Source: an uncultured Bacteroidales bacterium (GTDB lineage: Bacteria; Bacteroidota; Bacteroidia; Bacteroidales; UBA932). Taken from it: DNA of 30,738 nucleotides. Below are positions 8,737 to 15,829 of the stretch, piece by piece. Where the stretch lies: assembly GCA_946614205.1 (NCBI GenBank), contig CAMOGR010000219.1, positions 1 to 30,738 of the forward strand, in the 5' to 3' direction. The stretch's first letter is position 1. Each line of letters opens with the position of its first letter. Below the pieces are notes generated by a model that did no database searches, was not told where the DNA came from, and worked only from the letters and a program-made list of their open reading frames with translations. The translations under genes were made by a program, and so were the position numbers.

Positions 8737-9369
8737 TTGAAATTCAGAATACAATATTCCGGCATACTGGCAGGCGTCGTTGCGCTTGCCAGTATTGTCG
8801 TATCATGCTCGGGCTCCCTTGGCGAGGCGGATGCGCTGGACCTGTCCAAAACCCCGGTGCAGACGCTCCGGGACATGTTCTCCGTGCAGACCAAGAACGG
8901 AAAGGTGGAGATGCGTTTCGAGGCACCTGTCATGGAGACCTACGACAACGACACGCTCAAACTCGACCTTTTCCCCGGCGGACTTTCAGTATATTCCTAC
9001 AACGAGGAAGGTATGCTGGAGAGTGTTATATTCTCCGACAACGCAAGGCATGAGGTGGATAAGACCGGCAAGCGCAGCGACGTTTGGTCCGCTTATGGCA
9101 ACGTGCTGATAAACAATGTTATAAAGCACGAAGCCATGGAGACGGACACCATCTACTGGGACGAGACGAAGAAGGAAATATACACCGACTGCTACGTCAA
9201 GATGTACTCTCCCGACGGTTTCATGCAGGGCTACGGAATGCGTTCCGACGACCATGCCCGCAATTCCATACTCCGCAAACCTTTCAACAGTTACGCCGTT
9301 TCGCAGCAGGATACAACGCTTGTTGTTATTGATTCTGTGAATTTTATTGGTGCTTTCCCAAAAAATTAG
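8737..9369 (+). CDS. lptC: LPS export ABC transporter periplasmic component LptC
   Basis: LptC links the inner-membrane LptB2FG transporter to the periplasmic LptA bridge and passes lipopolysaccharide to it. The 210-residue sequence shows the Bacteroidota form, with an N-terminal lipoprotein-like signal ending in VSCSG. An OstA-like beta-jellyroll follows, with alternating strands (KVEMRFEAPVMETYDND, LKLDLFPGGLSVYSYNEEG, IFSDNARHEVDKTGKRSDVW) and the late motif TDCYVKMYSPDGFMQGYGM. No ATG fits; the frame begins with TTG at 8737, a single base after the preceding stop, and this gives the proper signal sequence. Tight spacing implies translational coupling to the TPR gene. Other lpt genes are not in the window. 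Confidence 0.87.
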   Translation: MKFRIQYSGILAGVVALASIVVSCSGSLGEADALDLSKTPVQTLRDMFSVQTKNGKVEMRFEAPVMETYDNDTLKLDLFPGGLSVYSYNEEGMLESVIFSDNARHEVDKTGKRSDVWSAYGNVLINNVIKHEAMETDTIYWDETKKEIYTDCYVKMYSPDGFMQGYGMRSDDHARNSILRKPFNSYAVSQQDTTLVVIDSVNFIGAFPKN

Positions 9370-9377
9370 TAAATTCG
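9347..9377 (+). promoter_or_regulatory. Candidate promoter for ppiD
   Basis: TTGG (9347-9350) and TAAATTCG (9370-9377) are 19 nt apart, matching the Bacteroidota TTTG / TAnnTTTG arrangement with one mismatch in each box. It overlaps the end of lptC and would start transcription about 35-40 nt before the ppiD ATG. PpiD may thus have its own promoter as well as read-through. Confidence 0.45.
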
Positions 9378-9420
9378 CGGCCCATTACTTTTGAAAGAAA
9401 AAATTAAAAGATAAAACACA

Positions 9421-11511
9421 ATGGCGGTTCTTCAGAAAATTCGCGTAAAATTCGGCCTTGCGATATCCATCATTATCGCTCTGGCCCTTCTCTCTTTTAT
9501 CATCGACCCTGGTACCCTTGAGTCCGCACTCCACGGCATGTCAAGCAAGTACGACGTTGGCCGCATCGCCGGCAAGCGCGTCTCTTACACCGACTTCCAG
9601 GAGAACGTTGACCGTTTCACAACCATCCATCAGGTAGCCACCGGTTCCTCCGTTGCAAACGAGCAGACCCAGCAGCAGATCCGCAATGCCGCATGGCAGG
9701 ATTATGTTGACAGGTACATGTTCACCGAGAACGCAAAGAAGGCAGGCATCCGCGTCGGCACCGACGAGATGGTAGACCTTACCACCGGTGACAACATTTC
9801 TCCCGTCCTCGCACAGAATCCCGCGTTTGCGGACGAGACCGGCGCTTATTCCCCCGAGGCTCTGCGCACCTTCGTGCAGAATGTCGGCTCAGACGGCAGC
9901 GGCAGCCTCAAGACCTTCTGGAACTATCTCCAGAACACCGTTCTCACCAACAGGTACTACGAGAAGTACAACGCCCTGTTCTCCTCTGCCGACTATCTTC
10001 CCCAGGTCTTCGTCGACCGCGCACTCGCTGAGGGCAACACCACCGCAACCGTAGAGTACCTCATGGTTCCCTTCAACTACAACGACAGCACCGTGAAGGT
10101 TTCCAGCCAGGATATCCAGAAGTACTACAAGGACCACAAGGAGAACTACAAGCAGGCCGCAGGCCGCGACATCGAGTATGTGGTGTACGAGGTTGTCCCT
10201 TCCGCAGCCGACGTTGCCGCCACCAGCGACGAGGTTGAGGCCCTTCTGCCCGAGTTCGCCGCCACCACCAACATGAAGGCTTTCCTCCTTCGCAATTCCG
10301 AGCGCACCCAGTACGACCACTGGTACAAGCAGGGCGAACTCAAGACCGTTTCTTCCGAAATTGACGACTTCGTCTTCGGAGCGGCTGCAGGCGTATCTCC
10401 CGTCTATAAGGACGGCAATGTCTTCCGCAGCGCCAAGGTGCTCGCAAGCGCCATGGTTCCCGATTCCGTATACGTCAAGCATATCCTCCTCCAGGGCGCC
10501 GATGCACGCCACCTGGCAGACAGCCTCTGCGGCGTCGTTGCCAAGGGCGGCAACTTCGCAAGCCTCGCAGCCCTTTATTCCGTCGACCAGAATTCCGCTG
10601 ACGGCGGAGAGCTCGGCAACCTCGGCTGGTTCACCCAGACCTACACCATCCCCGGATTCGAGGGTTGCGTGACCGCCGAAATCGGCAAGCCTTTCGTGCT
10701 CAACACCCAGTACGGCAGCCATGTCGTCGTTGTAAGCAAGCGCACCAAGCCCGTTGCCAAGAAGCAGGTCGCCATCCTCGAGAAGACCTCCCTTGCCAGC
10801 AAGGAGACCTTCAACGAGTTCTACGCCAAGGCCAACCGCTTCGCCACCATCGCGAACGGTACCTATGAGGGTTACAAGAAGGCCGTCGACTCCACCGGAG
10901 TTTATTCCCACACCATGAACAACGTCACCGAGGCCACTGCCAATTACGGTTCCGTAAGCCAGGCCAAGGAAATCACCCGCTGGGTGTACGACGCCAAGAA
11001 GGGCAAGGCCTCCAACATCATCACCGTCAACAACAACTTCTTCTTCGTCGTCGCCCTCAAGGACATCCGCGAAGAGGGATACAGGAGCGTAAACGAGGTC
11101 GCATCTTCCATCAGCGACATCCTTCAGACCGAGCAGCTCGGCAAGAAGACCTGCGCCGATGTGGCAGCCAAGATCCAGGGTCTCAATTCCCTCGAGGAGA
11201 TTGCCACTGCCCTTGGCGTGCAGTCCGCAAAGGTTGAGGACGTTGCATTCTCTTCCATGTCCCGCACATCCCTTGAATCCGCTCTCGTAGGTGCCGCTTC
11301 CGTGGCTCCTGAGAACCAGGTCTGCGGCCCTGTCGCCGGCCAGGTGTGCGTGTACGTATTCAAGGTCTCCGACCGCGAGACAGGTTCCTTCTACACCGCC
11401 GATGACATCCGTGACAACGAGTCCCAGAAGGCCCGCTACACCACGCAGATGATTATCCCCGAGATGATGAAGAAAGCCGACGTCAAAGACAATCGCGCCC
11501 GCTTCTTCTAG
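9421..11511 (+). CDS. ppiD: Membrane-anchored periplasmic peptidyl-prolyl isomerase / foldase PpiD
   Basis: PpiD is an inner-membrane-anchored periplasmic chaperone that helps newly exported proteins fold. The 696-residue product has a short cytoplasmic N-terminus, one transmembrane helix near residues 12-28 (FGLAISIIIALALLSFII), and a SurA_N/PpiD-type chaperone region beginning with GRIAGKRVSYTDFQ. One parvulin domain lies at roughly residues 345-445 (VYVKHILLQ, NSADGGELGNLGWF, FVLNTQYGSHVVVVSKR). A second, degenerate chaperone-like part completes the C-terminus. Length and layout match the Bacteroidota PpiD family. It is the last gene of the cluster; a strong hairpin follows the stop within 20 bp. 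Identification is firm. Confidence 0.93.
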   Translation: MAVLQKIRVKFGLAISIIIALALLSFIIDPGTLESALHGMSSKYDVGRIAGKRVSYTDFQENVDRFTTIHQVATGSSVANEQTQQQIRNAAWQDYVDRYMFTENAKKAGIRVGTDEMVDLTTGDNISPVLAQNPAFADETGAYSPEALRTFVQNVGSDGSGSLKTFWNYLQNTVLTNRYYEKYNALFSSADYLPQVFVDRALAEGNTTATVEYLMVPFNYNDSTVKVSSQDIQKYYKDHKENYKQAAGRDIEYVVYEVVPSAADVAATSDEVEALLPEFAATTNMKAFLLRNSERTQYDHWYKQGELKTVSSEIDDFVFGAAAGVSPVYKDGNVFRSAKVLASAMVPDSVYVKHILLQGADARHLADSLCGVVAKGGNFASLAALYSVDQNSADGGELGNLGWFTQTYTIPGFEGCVTAEIGKPFVLNTQYGSHVVVVSKRTKPVAKKQVAILEKTSLASKETFNEFYAKANRFATIANGTYEGYKKAVDSTGVYSHTMNNVTEATANYGSVSQAKEITRWVYDAKKGKASNIITVNNNFFFVVALKDIREEGYRSVNEVASSISDILQTEQLGKKTCADVAAKIQGLNSLEEIATALGVQSAKVEDVAFSSMSRTSLESALVGAASVAPENQVCGPVAGQVCVYVFKVSDRETGSFYTADDIRDNESQKARYTTQMIIPEMMKKADVKDNRARFF

Positions 11512-11529
11512 CAGTTGCAGGCACCAGAT

Positions 11530-11569
11530 AAAGACCGGCCGTCACGACAGGGTGATGGCCGGTCTTTTT
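11530..11569 (+). terminator. Rho-independent terminator after ppiD
   Basis: AAAGACCGGCC (11530-11540) pairs perfectly with GGCCGGTCTTT (11557-11567). The inner bases GTCAC/GTGAT extend the stem to 16 bp with a GACAGG loop, and the 3' arm runs into a T tract. With A residues on the 5' side it could act in both directions. Confidence 0.9.
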
Positions 11570-11683
11570 GTAATTGAGTAATTATTTATTAGTTTTGTCG
11601 TTAAGTCTATTTCAGAATTAAGTTGAATAATCGGAGAGATCAACGATATAGTATTACATCAGATTCTATATAAAGTAATAAAT

Positions 11684-12277
11684 ATGAAGAAAATTGTATC
11701 ATTTATCATCATTGCTTTTGTTTCGGCCTTCAACCTTTTCGGGCAAAACGGAAGCGACAGATTTGATGTCGGCCTTGGGTTTGCTCCTTTTTTCTTAACA
11801 TCGAAGGATGAGGCACTGGAAACTCCTTATAAATATGATGCATACTTTGAATGGCGTCACGATTTTGGTAAAAGGGTGGACGTTGGAGCGAGGATAGACT
11901 ATAAAGGCTCCCCGGCAAGATGCTATAACTCAGAAACATTCACTCGCTTCTATGGCTCCCAGCACGCAGTTGCCGTTCAAGCATTAGCTGACTTCAACTG
12001 CTTACCCGGCAAATCAATCAATCCGTATATCGGTATTGGTCTAGGCCCCGCATTGATTGTCCACAATTGGACATCGAAAGAAACGGCTATTGTTTCTGAC
12101 ACAACAAAACTGGGTCTTGAAGGCCCTCTTGGAGCATTTCCATCTTTCACATGGTGGGTTGTAAGCCCACGAGCCGGAGTGGAATTGTTCAATCATCTGA
12201 GATTATCTTCTTCTGTAGATGTTTCTTTGTCTGAATTGCTTTGGGCTGTCTGTTTTAACGTCGGCTGGACTTTCTGA
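11684..12277 (+). CDS. Small outer-membrane beta-barrel protein (paralogue A)
   Basis: This 197-residue protein has a signal peptide (MKKIVSFIIIAFVSAFNLFG) and then alternating aromatic and glycine-rich strands typical of an eight-strand outer-membrane barrel. It is a clear paralogue of the gene at 24036-24632. Both share YFEWRH, DYK, ADFN, NPYIGIGLGPA (NPFIGIGAGPA in the other), SPRAGVELFNHLRLS and the closing CFNVGWTF, with the same length. The terminal aromatic Phe fits an outer-membrane insertion signal. It sits alone after the ppiD terminator and is more AT-rich than the upstream cluster. It marks the left edge of the accessory region. The function is unknown; a porin-like or adhesion role is only a guess. 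Confidence 0.8.
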   Translation: MKKIVSFIIIAFVSAFNLFGQNGSDRFDVGLGFAPFFLTSKDEALETPYKYDAYFEWRHDFGKRVDVGARIDYKGSPARCYNSETFTRFYGSQHAVAVQALADFNCLPGKSINPYIGIGLGPALIVHNWTSKETAIVSDTTKLGLEGPLGAFPSFTWWVVSPRAGVELFNHLRLSSSVDVSLSELLWAVCFNVGWTF

Positions 12278-12350
12278 GGATAATGACACATGGGTGGTCG
12301 GAAACTATAAACTTGTCCCGGCATCGGAAGAAATGGAGAGCTGGATGAAG

Positions 12351-13199
12351 TCAACGATCTTCCGGCCTCCGGTGATGTGATACCCGGAGTATCACCGGAT
12401 AGTGGTCTGAGATGCCGCCGTTCCAGCGGGGGCCGATCCAGGCACGCAAGGGCTTTGTGCCGCCCCAGGTGCGGTCTTCCTCGGTCAGGAATGTGTGGCG
12501 GAAGACCGTCTCTTTTACGTTCAGGCCGCGGGCAAAATGGCCGTCAATCTTCTCCCAGGAACCGTTGTATTTGATGGTCCCCTGACCACCTACCTTCCAC
12601 ACATCGTCGTTGAAGTCCCCGACGGAAAGCACGGGTCGCAGGGCGGCAAGAGAGTCCATCAGGGCCGTCATCCTCGCCATGGCGACGGCCCTGCGGCGGC
12701 CGGAGTCCGGGCCCACCTTGGAAGGATGATGGTTGACGATGATGCACAGGCTGTCGAATTCTGCCACCAGGATGTCCCTGGTGGCCATCACGGCACCGGA
12801 GGTGTCGTACAGATGATGCGCCCTGGAACCCAGCAGGCGCAAGGAACTCCGGCGGTATAGAAGTGCGCAATCTATCCCGCGCCTGTCGGGGGATTCATAG
12901 TGAACGATGGAATAGTCCAGCTTGCGAAGAGGGGTGGAATGCACCAGCCTCTCCAGCACGAAACGGTCGCCGACCTCCATGAGCGCAACGGCGTCCGGCA
13001 ACCGCCCTTCCTGCTGTGAAATGAGAAGCAGGGTTTTTGCTATTGCATTGCATTTGGTGTAGAAACGTCCCCGGGTGTGGCGCCCCGTAGTATCGTTACG
13101 GTAGTCCAAGAAGTTCTCCACGTTCCAACTGACGACCAGCAGGCTGTCAGCCGTCATCCCTGTCCGCAACAATAGCGACAGGAGCAGTATGACCGGCAT
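12351..13199 (-). CDS. Exported endonuclease/exonuclease/phosphatase-family protein
   Basis: This is a divalent-metal-dependent phosphoesterase of the EEP (DNase I-like) fold, substrate unknown. The 282 residues start with a probable signal peptide or anchor (MPVILLLSLLLRTGMTADS). The catalytic motifs follow in the expected order: WNVEN (25-29), the metal-ligand Glu75 in ALMEVGDR, RGIDCALLYR (107-116), NHHPS (156-160), GDFND (194-198) and SDHYPV (264-269). All look intact, so an active enzyme is likely. Bacteroidota members are commonly secreted and have been annotated as endonucleases or sphingomyelinase-like enzymes. It converges on the barrel gene at 11684 and follows a truncated nuclease gene on the same strand. 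Confidence 0.88.
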   Translation of the reverse strand: MPVILLLSLLLRTGMTADSLLVVSWNVENFLDYRNDTTGRHTRGRFYTKCNAIAKTLLLISQQEGRLPDAVALMEVGDRFVLERLVHSTPLRKLDYSIVHYESPDRRGIDCALLYRRSSLRLLGSRAHHLYDTSGAVMATRDILVAEFDSLCIIVNHHPSKVGPDSGRRRAVAMARMTALMDSLAALRPVLSVGDFNDDVWKVGGQGTIKYNGSWEKIDGHFARGLNVKETVFRHTFLTEEDRTWGGTKPLRAWIGPRWNGGISDHYPVILRVSHHRRPEDR

Positions 13200-13208
13200 G
13201 ATAAAATG

Positions 13209-13565
13209 TCAGAGGGACAAAACGGACTCTTCAGAAAGTCCGGTAGCGGAAGATATGGTTGCCGTGGGGATGCCGGCAAGTTTCAAATTTTTCGCTACTT
13301 GTTCAATGCCTTGTTCAATGCCTTTTACATAGAACTCCTGGGCGATTTCCTGACGGTCTTCGTCGGTGAGGTAAGAGCGGACGTCGTTGTCGAACATAGA
13401 GCGAAAGTATTGAAGTTTGTCCTGGTCCGGAATGGGCGACTGCCGGCTCGACTCGAAAATCGGGTCGTACTTGCCGCCGTACCGCTCCGGTCTGCTCGCA
13501 AAATTACTCATATTTTGCAGAATATCAAACCAGACATGTTTTGGAGTGATGCTGTTGTTTTTCAT
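13209..13565 (-). CDS. Truncated Rpn-family nuclease copy keeping the C-terminal half (118 aa)
   Basis: This is an internally deleted relative of the full gene at 14681-15709. The start MKNNSITP matches that protein's first eight residues, then the sequence jumps straight to VWFDILQNMSNFASRPERYG, which is residue 210 of the full copy. About 200 codons holding the whole PDDEXK nuclease domain are missing, but the frame is kept and the start and stop are intact. The C-terminus has only two GIEQ tetrapeptides against six in the long copy, then VAKNLKLAGIPTATISSATG. It may be a decaying gene. Alternatively it is a free-standing C-terminal domain comparable to the short RpnS products reported to restrain Rpn nucleases; that role is inference. 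Confidence 0.6.
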   Translation of the reverse strand: MKNNSITPKHVWFDILQNMSNFASRPERYGGKYDPIFESSRQSPIPDQDKLQYFRSMFDNDVRSYLTDEDRQEIAQEFYVKGIEQGIEQVAKNLKLAGIPTATISSATGLSEESVLSL

Positions 13566-13633
13566 GGCTTTACGGATAAATGGTTTCGGCAAAGCTAAGA
13601 AGCGTCAGCCGCATCCGCAATACCCCTCGGGCA

Positions 13634-13725
13634 AGTTTTGCGAAATCTTTTGAAAGAATCGTAAACTTGTGACGAAAGGAGGCTTTTGCGAGCCTAAGAT
13701 CGGCGTTTCTGGGCCCGGACGGAGG
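13634..13725. repeat. Dispersed intergenic repeat, copy 1
   Basis: About 90 bp here match 14580-14672. The best block, 13646-13687 against 14592-14633, shows one difference over 42 bases. It includes the palindrome GATTCTT-TCAA-AAGAATC (minus strand), which can form a 7-bp hairpin. The right end runs into the first 51-bp tandem unit. Both copies sit between minus-strand accessory genes. Confidence 0.7.
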
Positions 13726-13824
13726 TTCTCGCGTGCTGGCGGGCCTAAAGTTGCAGTTTCTGGGCCCGGATGGAGGGTCTTGCGTGCTGGCGGGCCCAAA
13801 GTCGCCGTTTCCGGGCCCGGATGG
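13698..13824. repeat. 51-bp tandem repeat, about 2.5 units
   Basis: Units are 13698-13748, 13749-13799 and a partial 13800-13824. Each carries a GTTTCTGGGCCCGGA-like core and ends in GTGCTGGCGGGCCTAA or close to it. The 51-bp period is 17 codons, so the array stays open in several frames on the minus strand. It overwrites the 3' end of the ORF6N-domain gene remnant. Spacing and lack of unique spacers exclude a CRISPR array. Confidence 0.75.
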
Positions 13825-14519
13825 CACTATATTGTGCATCGTGCTTCGCAATGTCAAGATTGAACTGTTCTCCGACCTTCTGTGTGTATATTGAAGCCTC
13901 AACCCCCGCATTCCGCTTGTCGAGCATCGCCAGGGCCGTGTCGTCCACATAGTTGTCAATCAGAACAATACGCTTCTCTGCACTTCTTATCAGATTGCAG
14001 ACGAACTCGTACGCATCGTATATCTGACCGTCGAAAAACACGCACTGCTTATTATCTTCTTTACGGCTCTCGAGTTTGGCAAAAACCTGATCTATCTTCT
14101 GGTCGGTCTCCAATTGGCGAACTTCCAATCTGTCCAACCGTTGAAAGACTTGAGCATGCATAATAAAGAAATGACGCATAGAAACGAAAGCACGCATAAT
14201 GGCAATACTGACTTGCCTTGCATTATGGCTTTTCAGAACAGTGGCAAGCATTACGACTCCTTGTTCCGTAAAGGCGTACATATCGGCTCCTCCGGTGTTG
14301 TATCCAAGGGGTATCACAGATTGTGACACCCCTCTGGCGATCAATTCGTTAGCCTCGACTCGAGTGAGTTTGAACATGAAATCGTCTGGAAAACTGCTGC
14401 TGTTTCTTCTCACAGCTTGTCTGAGTGACCATTACATAGGAACCACGAACGGTGTAGATTCTTTTTTCAATATACGCAACATCAAATGAAATGTTTACGT
14501 CAGTAGTCTTCTTCTCCAT
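13745..14519 (-). pseudogene. Broken ORF6N-domain (phage-type DNA-binding) protein gene
   Basis: ORF6N proteins are phage- and mobile-element-associated predicted DNA-binding proteins. The remnant begins at ATG 14519 with a segment containing VAYIEKRIYTVRGSYVM. The frame is then lost near 14425, where about 14 residues expected in the family (the LDxDLAxLYxVET stretch) are missing. The next frame continues LRQAVRRNSSSFPDDFMFKL and AFTEQGVVMLATVL, typical of ORF6N. A C-terminal phospholipase-D-like part follows (FFDGQIYDAYEFVCNLIRSA, IVLIDNYVDDTALAMLDKRN). Homology stops around HDAQYSAI (near 13825), where 51-bp repeats replace the rest. A frameshifting internal deletion plus a replaced 3' end make it a pseudogene. 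Confidence 0.75.
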
Positions 14520-14579
14520 ACTTTAGCACTTTCTCCAAATCTATGAAAAAGAGTGAGTACCGTCAAGGAACGGAGAGAA

Positions 14580-14672
14580 GGTTTTGCTGATTCTTTTGAA
14601 AGAATCGTAAACTTGTGACAAAAGGAGGCTTTTTCGGGACTAAAGTTGCCATTCCCCGGCCGGAATGGAGGC
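14580..14672. repeat. Dispersed intergenic repeat, copy 2
   Basis: Partner of 13634-13725. It lies between the broken ORF6N gene and the end of the full-length Rpn gene. After the shared 42-base block it continues with CTAAAGTTGCCATTCCCCGG and GGAATGGAGG, a diverged single version of the 51-bp unit core. The gap 14520-14680 otherwise contains nothing I can recognise. Confidence 0.7.
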
Positions 14673-14680
14673 GGCTCCGT

Positions 14681-15709
14681 TTATTTCAGTGCTTTAATTG
14701 ACTCGGCGGAGAGGCCGGTCACGGCGGCGATAGTAGCGTCTGGGATGCGCTCGGCCTTCATTTTCAAGGCGACTTGCTGGATGCCCTGCCCGATTCCTTG
14801 CTGGATGCCCTGCTCAATTCCTTGTTCGATGCCTTGCTCGACACCCTTTTCGAAGCCGGCCTCGGCCCCTTTAGCATAGAACTCCTGAGCTATTTCCTGG
14901 CGGTCTTCGTCGGTGAGGTAAGAGCGGACATCGTTGTCGAACATAGAGCGGAAGTATTGAAGTTTGTCCTGGTCCGGAATGGGCGACTGGCGGCTGGACT
15001 CGAAAATCGGGTCATACTTGCTGCCGTACCGCTCCGGTCTGCTCGCAAAATTACTCATATTTTGCAGAATATCAAACCAAACTTCGACGGGAGTCGCGGC
15101 CTTGCCGGGCTCTCCCGCAAAGCGAGGGAGCTCACACAGGTAGAGGTTAAGGAGGCTTCTGCGCGTGTACCCGTCTCCGGTGGTCTCCCGCAGCTGGTAA
15201 GTGTAAATCAGCTTGTCGACATCGTGCTTGAGACGGAAGTTCATGAAGCAGACTACATAGACCGGCATAAGATTCCCGTAGGAGTCCCCCTTATGCAGCT
15301 GTGTATGAACCATAGACGCCCCGTAATAGAGGAGCCTGTTGCGGAGGAACTCCTTGTCGGCACGCTGCATCTCCACGATGATCTTGCGCCCGTCTGCGGT
15401 GTGGCAGAGGACGTCCATGATGACCTTCTTGTCGTCACCTTTCCAGAGGTCTACTTCGTTGGGTTCGTACTCGATGTGGACGATGTCTTCCGGCAGGATG
15501 TCGTTGAGCAGGAGCATGAGGTTCCGCTCATTGTGTCCGAAGACGTGCTTGAAGGCCCAGTCGCAGAGGAGGTCGATGTATGTGCTGGACGTAATGCGGA
15601 TGATGAGGTCTTCCCGTTCCTCGGGGGAGAGAACGCGGAAGCGGTCGTATTCACTGATGATGGCCTCGTACTGAGCGAACTGCTCGGGAGTGATGCTGTT
15701 GTTTTCCAT
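14681..15709 (-). CDS. Rpn-family / PDDEXK nuclease-type putative transposase, full-length
   Basis: This family (Rpn recombination-promoting nucleases, PD-(D/E)XK fold) has DNA-cleaving members linked to RecA-independent recombination and, in recent work, to phage defence. The 342-residue protein has the domain-opening DWAFKHVFGHNERNLMLLLN (50-69). The probable catalytic core is DLWKGDDKKVIMDVLC with Asp99 and KIIVEMQR with Glu113-x-Gln115. NRLLYYGASMVHTQL and PVYVVCFMNF follow. A linker of six GxxQ tetrapeptides precedes the C-terminal segment IPDATIAAVTGLSAESIKAL. All key residues look intact. It is flanked by a repeat copy and by two decayed relatives (13209-13565, 23802-23922). The gene is divergent from the TPR regulator at 15830. 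Confidence 0.85.
   Translation of the reverse strand: MENNSITPEQFAQYEAIISEYDRFRVLSPEEREDLIIRITSSTYIDLLCDWAFKHVFGHNERNLMLLLNDILPEDIVHIEYEPNEVDLWKGDDKKVIMDVLCHTADGRKIIVEMQRADKEFLRNRLLYYGASMVHTQLHKGDSYGNLMPVYVVCFMNFRLKHDVDKLIYTYQLRETTGDGYTRRSLLNLYLCELPRFAGEPGKAATPVEVWFDILQNMSNFASRPERYGSKYDPIFESSRQSPIPDQDKLQYFRSMFDNDVRSYLTDEDRQEIAQEFYAKGAEAGFEKGVEQGIEQGIEQGIQQGIGQGIQQVALKMKAERIPDATIAAVTGLSAESIKALK
14774..14845 (-). repeat. Six 12-bp in-frame units coding GxxQ tetrapeptides
   Basis: Within the Rpn gene, consecutive 12-bp units encode GVEQ, GIEQ, GIEQ, GIQQ, GIGQ and GIQQ. The truncated copy at 13209 has only two such units (13299-13322), and so has the fragment near 23900. Repeat number can change without frameshift, altering the hinge between nuclease and C-terminal domain. 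Confidence 0.85.
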
Positions 15710-15779
15710 AGCTTTTTTTGTGCAAATATGGAGAGTGCATTTTGAAATCCAATGGAATTTAAAAAATCAGCGACGCAAT

Positions 15780-15812
15780 TTTGCTGTATTTTATATGAAA
15801 ACAATAACTTTG
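15780..15812 (+). promoter_or_regulatory. Promoter of the TPR regulator gene
   Basis: TTTG (15780-15783), 21 nt, then TAACTTTG (15805-15812) is a perfect Bacteroidota sigma-ABfr type promoter, 17 bp before the ATG at 15830. The 120-bp gap to the divergent Rpn gene is otherwise AT-rich, with only a weak -7-like match on the minus strand. Confidence 0.75.
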
Positions 15813-15829
15813 CATTGTAATAATACGCT

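Noticed and set aside
7428..8933. Long open frame (501 codons) on the minus strand opposite the TPR gene
   Set aside because: It has no recognisable domain, low-complexity Val/Gly composition, and lies fully opposite a gene with a signal peptide and TPR helices. GC-rich codon use on the true strand explains it.
9889..10911. Minus-strand open frame of 340 codons opposite ppiD
   Set aside because: Gly/Val/Leu-biased translation and full overlap with a well-supported gene indicate a shadow.
12283..12380. Short frame reading GNYKLVPASEEMESWMKS after barrel paralogue A
   Set aside because: There is no start codon at its head, it has no recognised family, and it overlaps the end of the EEP gene. 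It could be a gene remnant but cannot be supported.
13698..13824. CRISPR array
   Set aside because: The units are contiguous 51-bp repeats with no unique spacers, and there are no cas genes.
14774..15745. Plus-strand open frame of 323 codons opposite the Rpn nuclease
   Set aside because: The minus-strand product matches the PDDEXK nuclease family and has recognisable relatives in the window.
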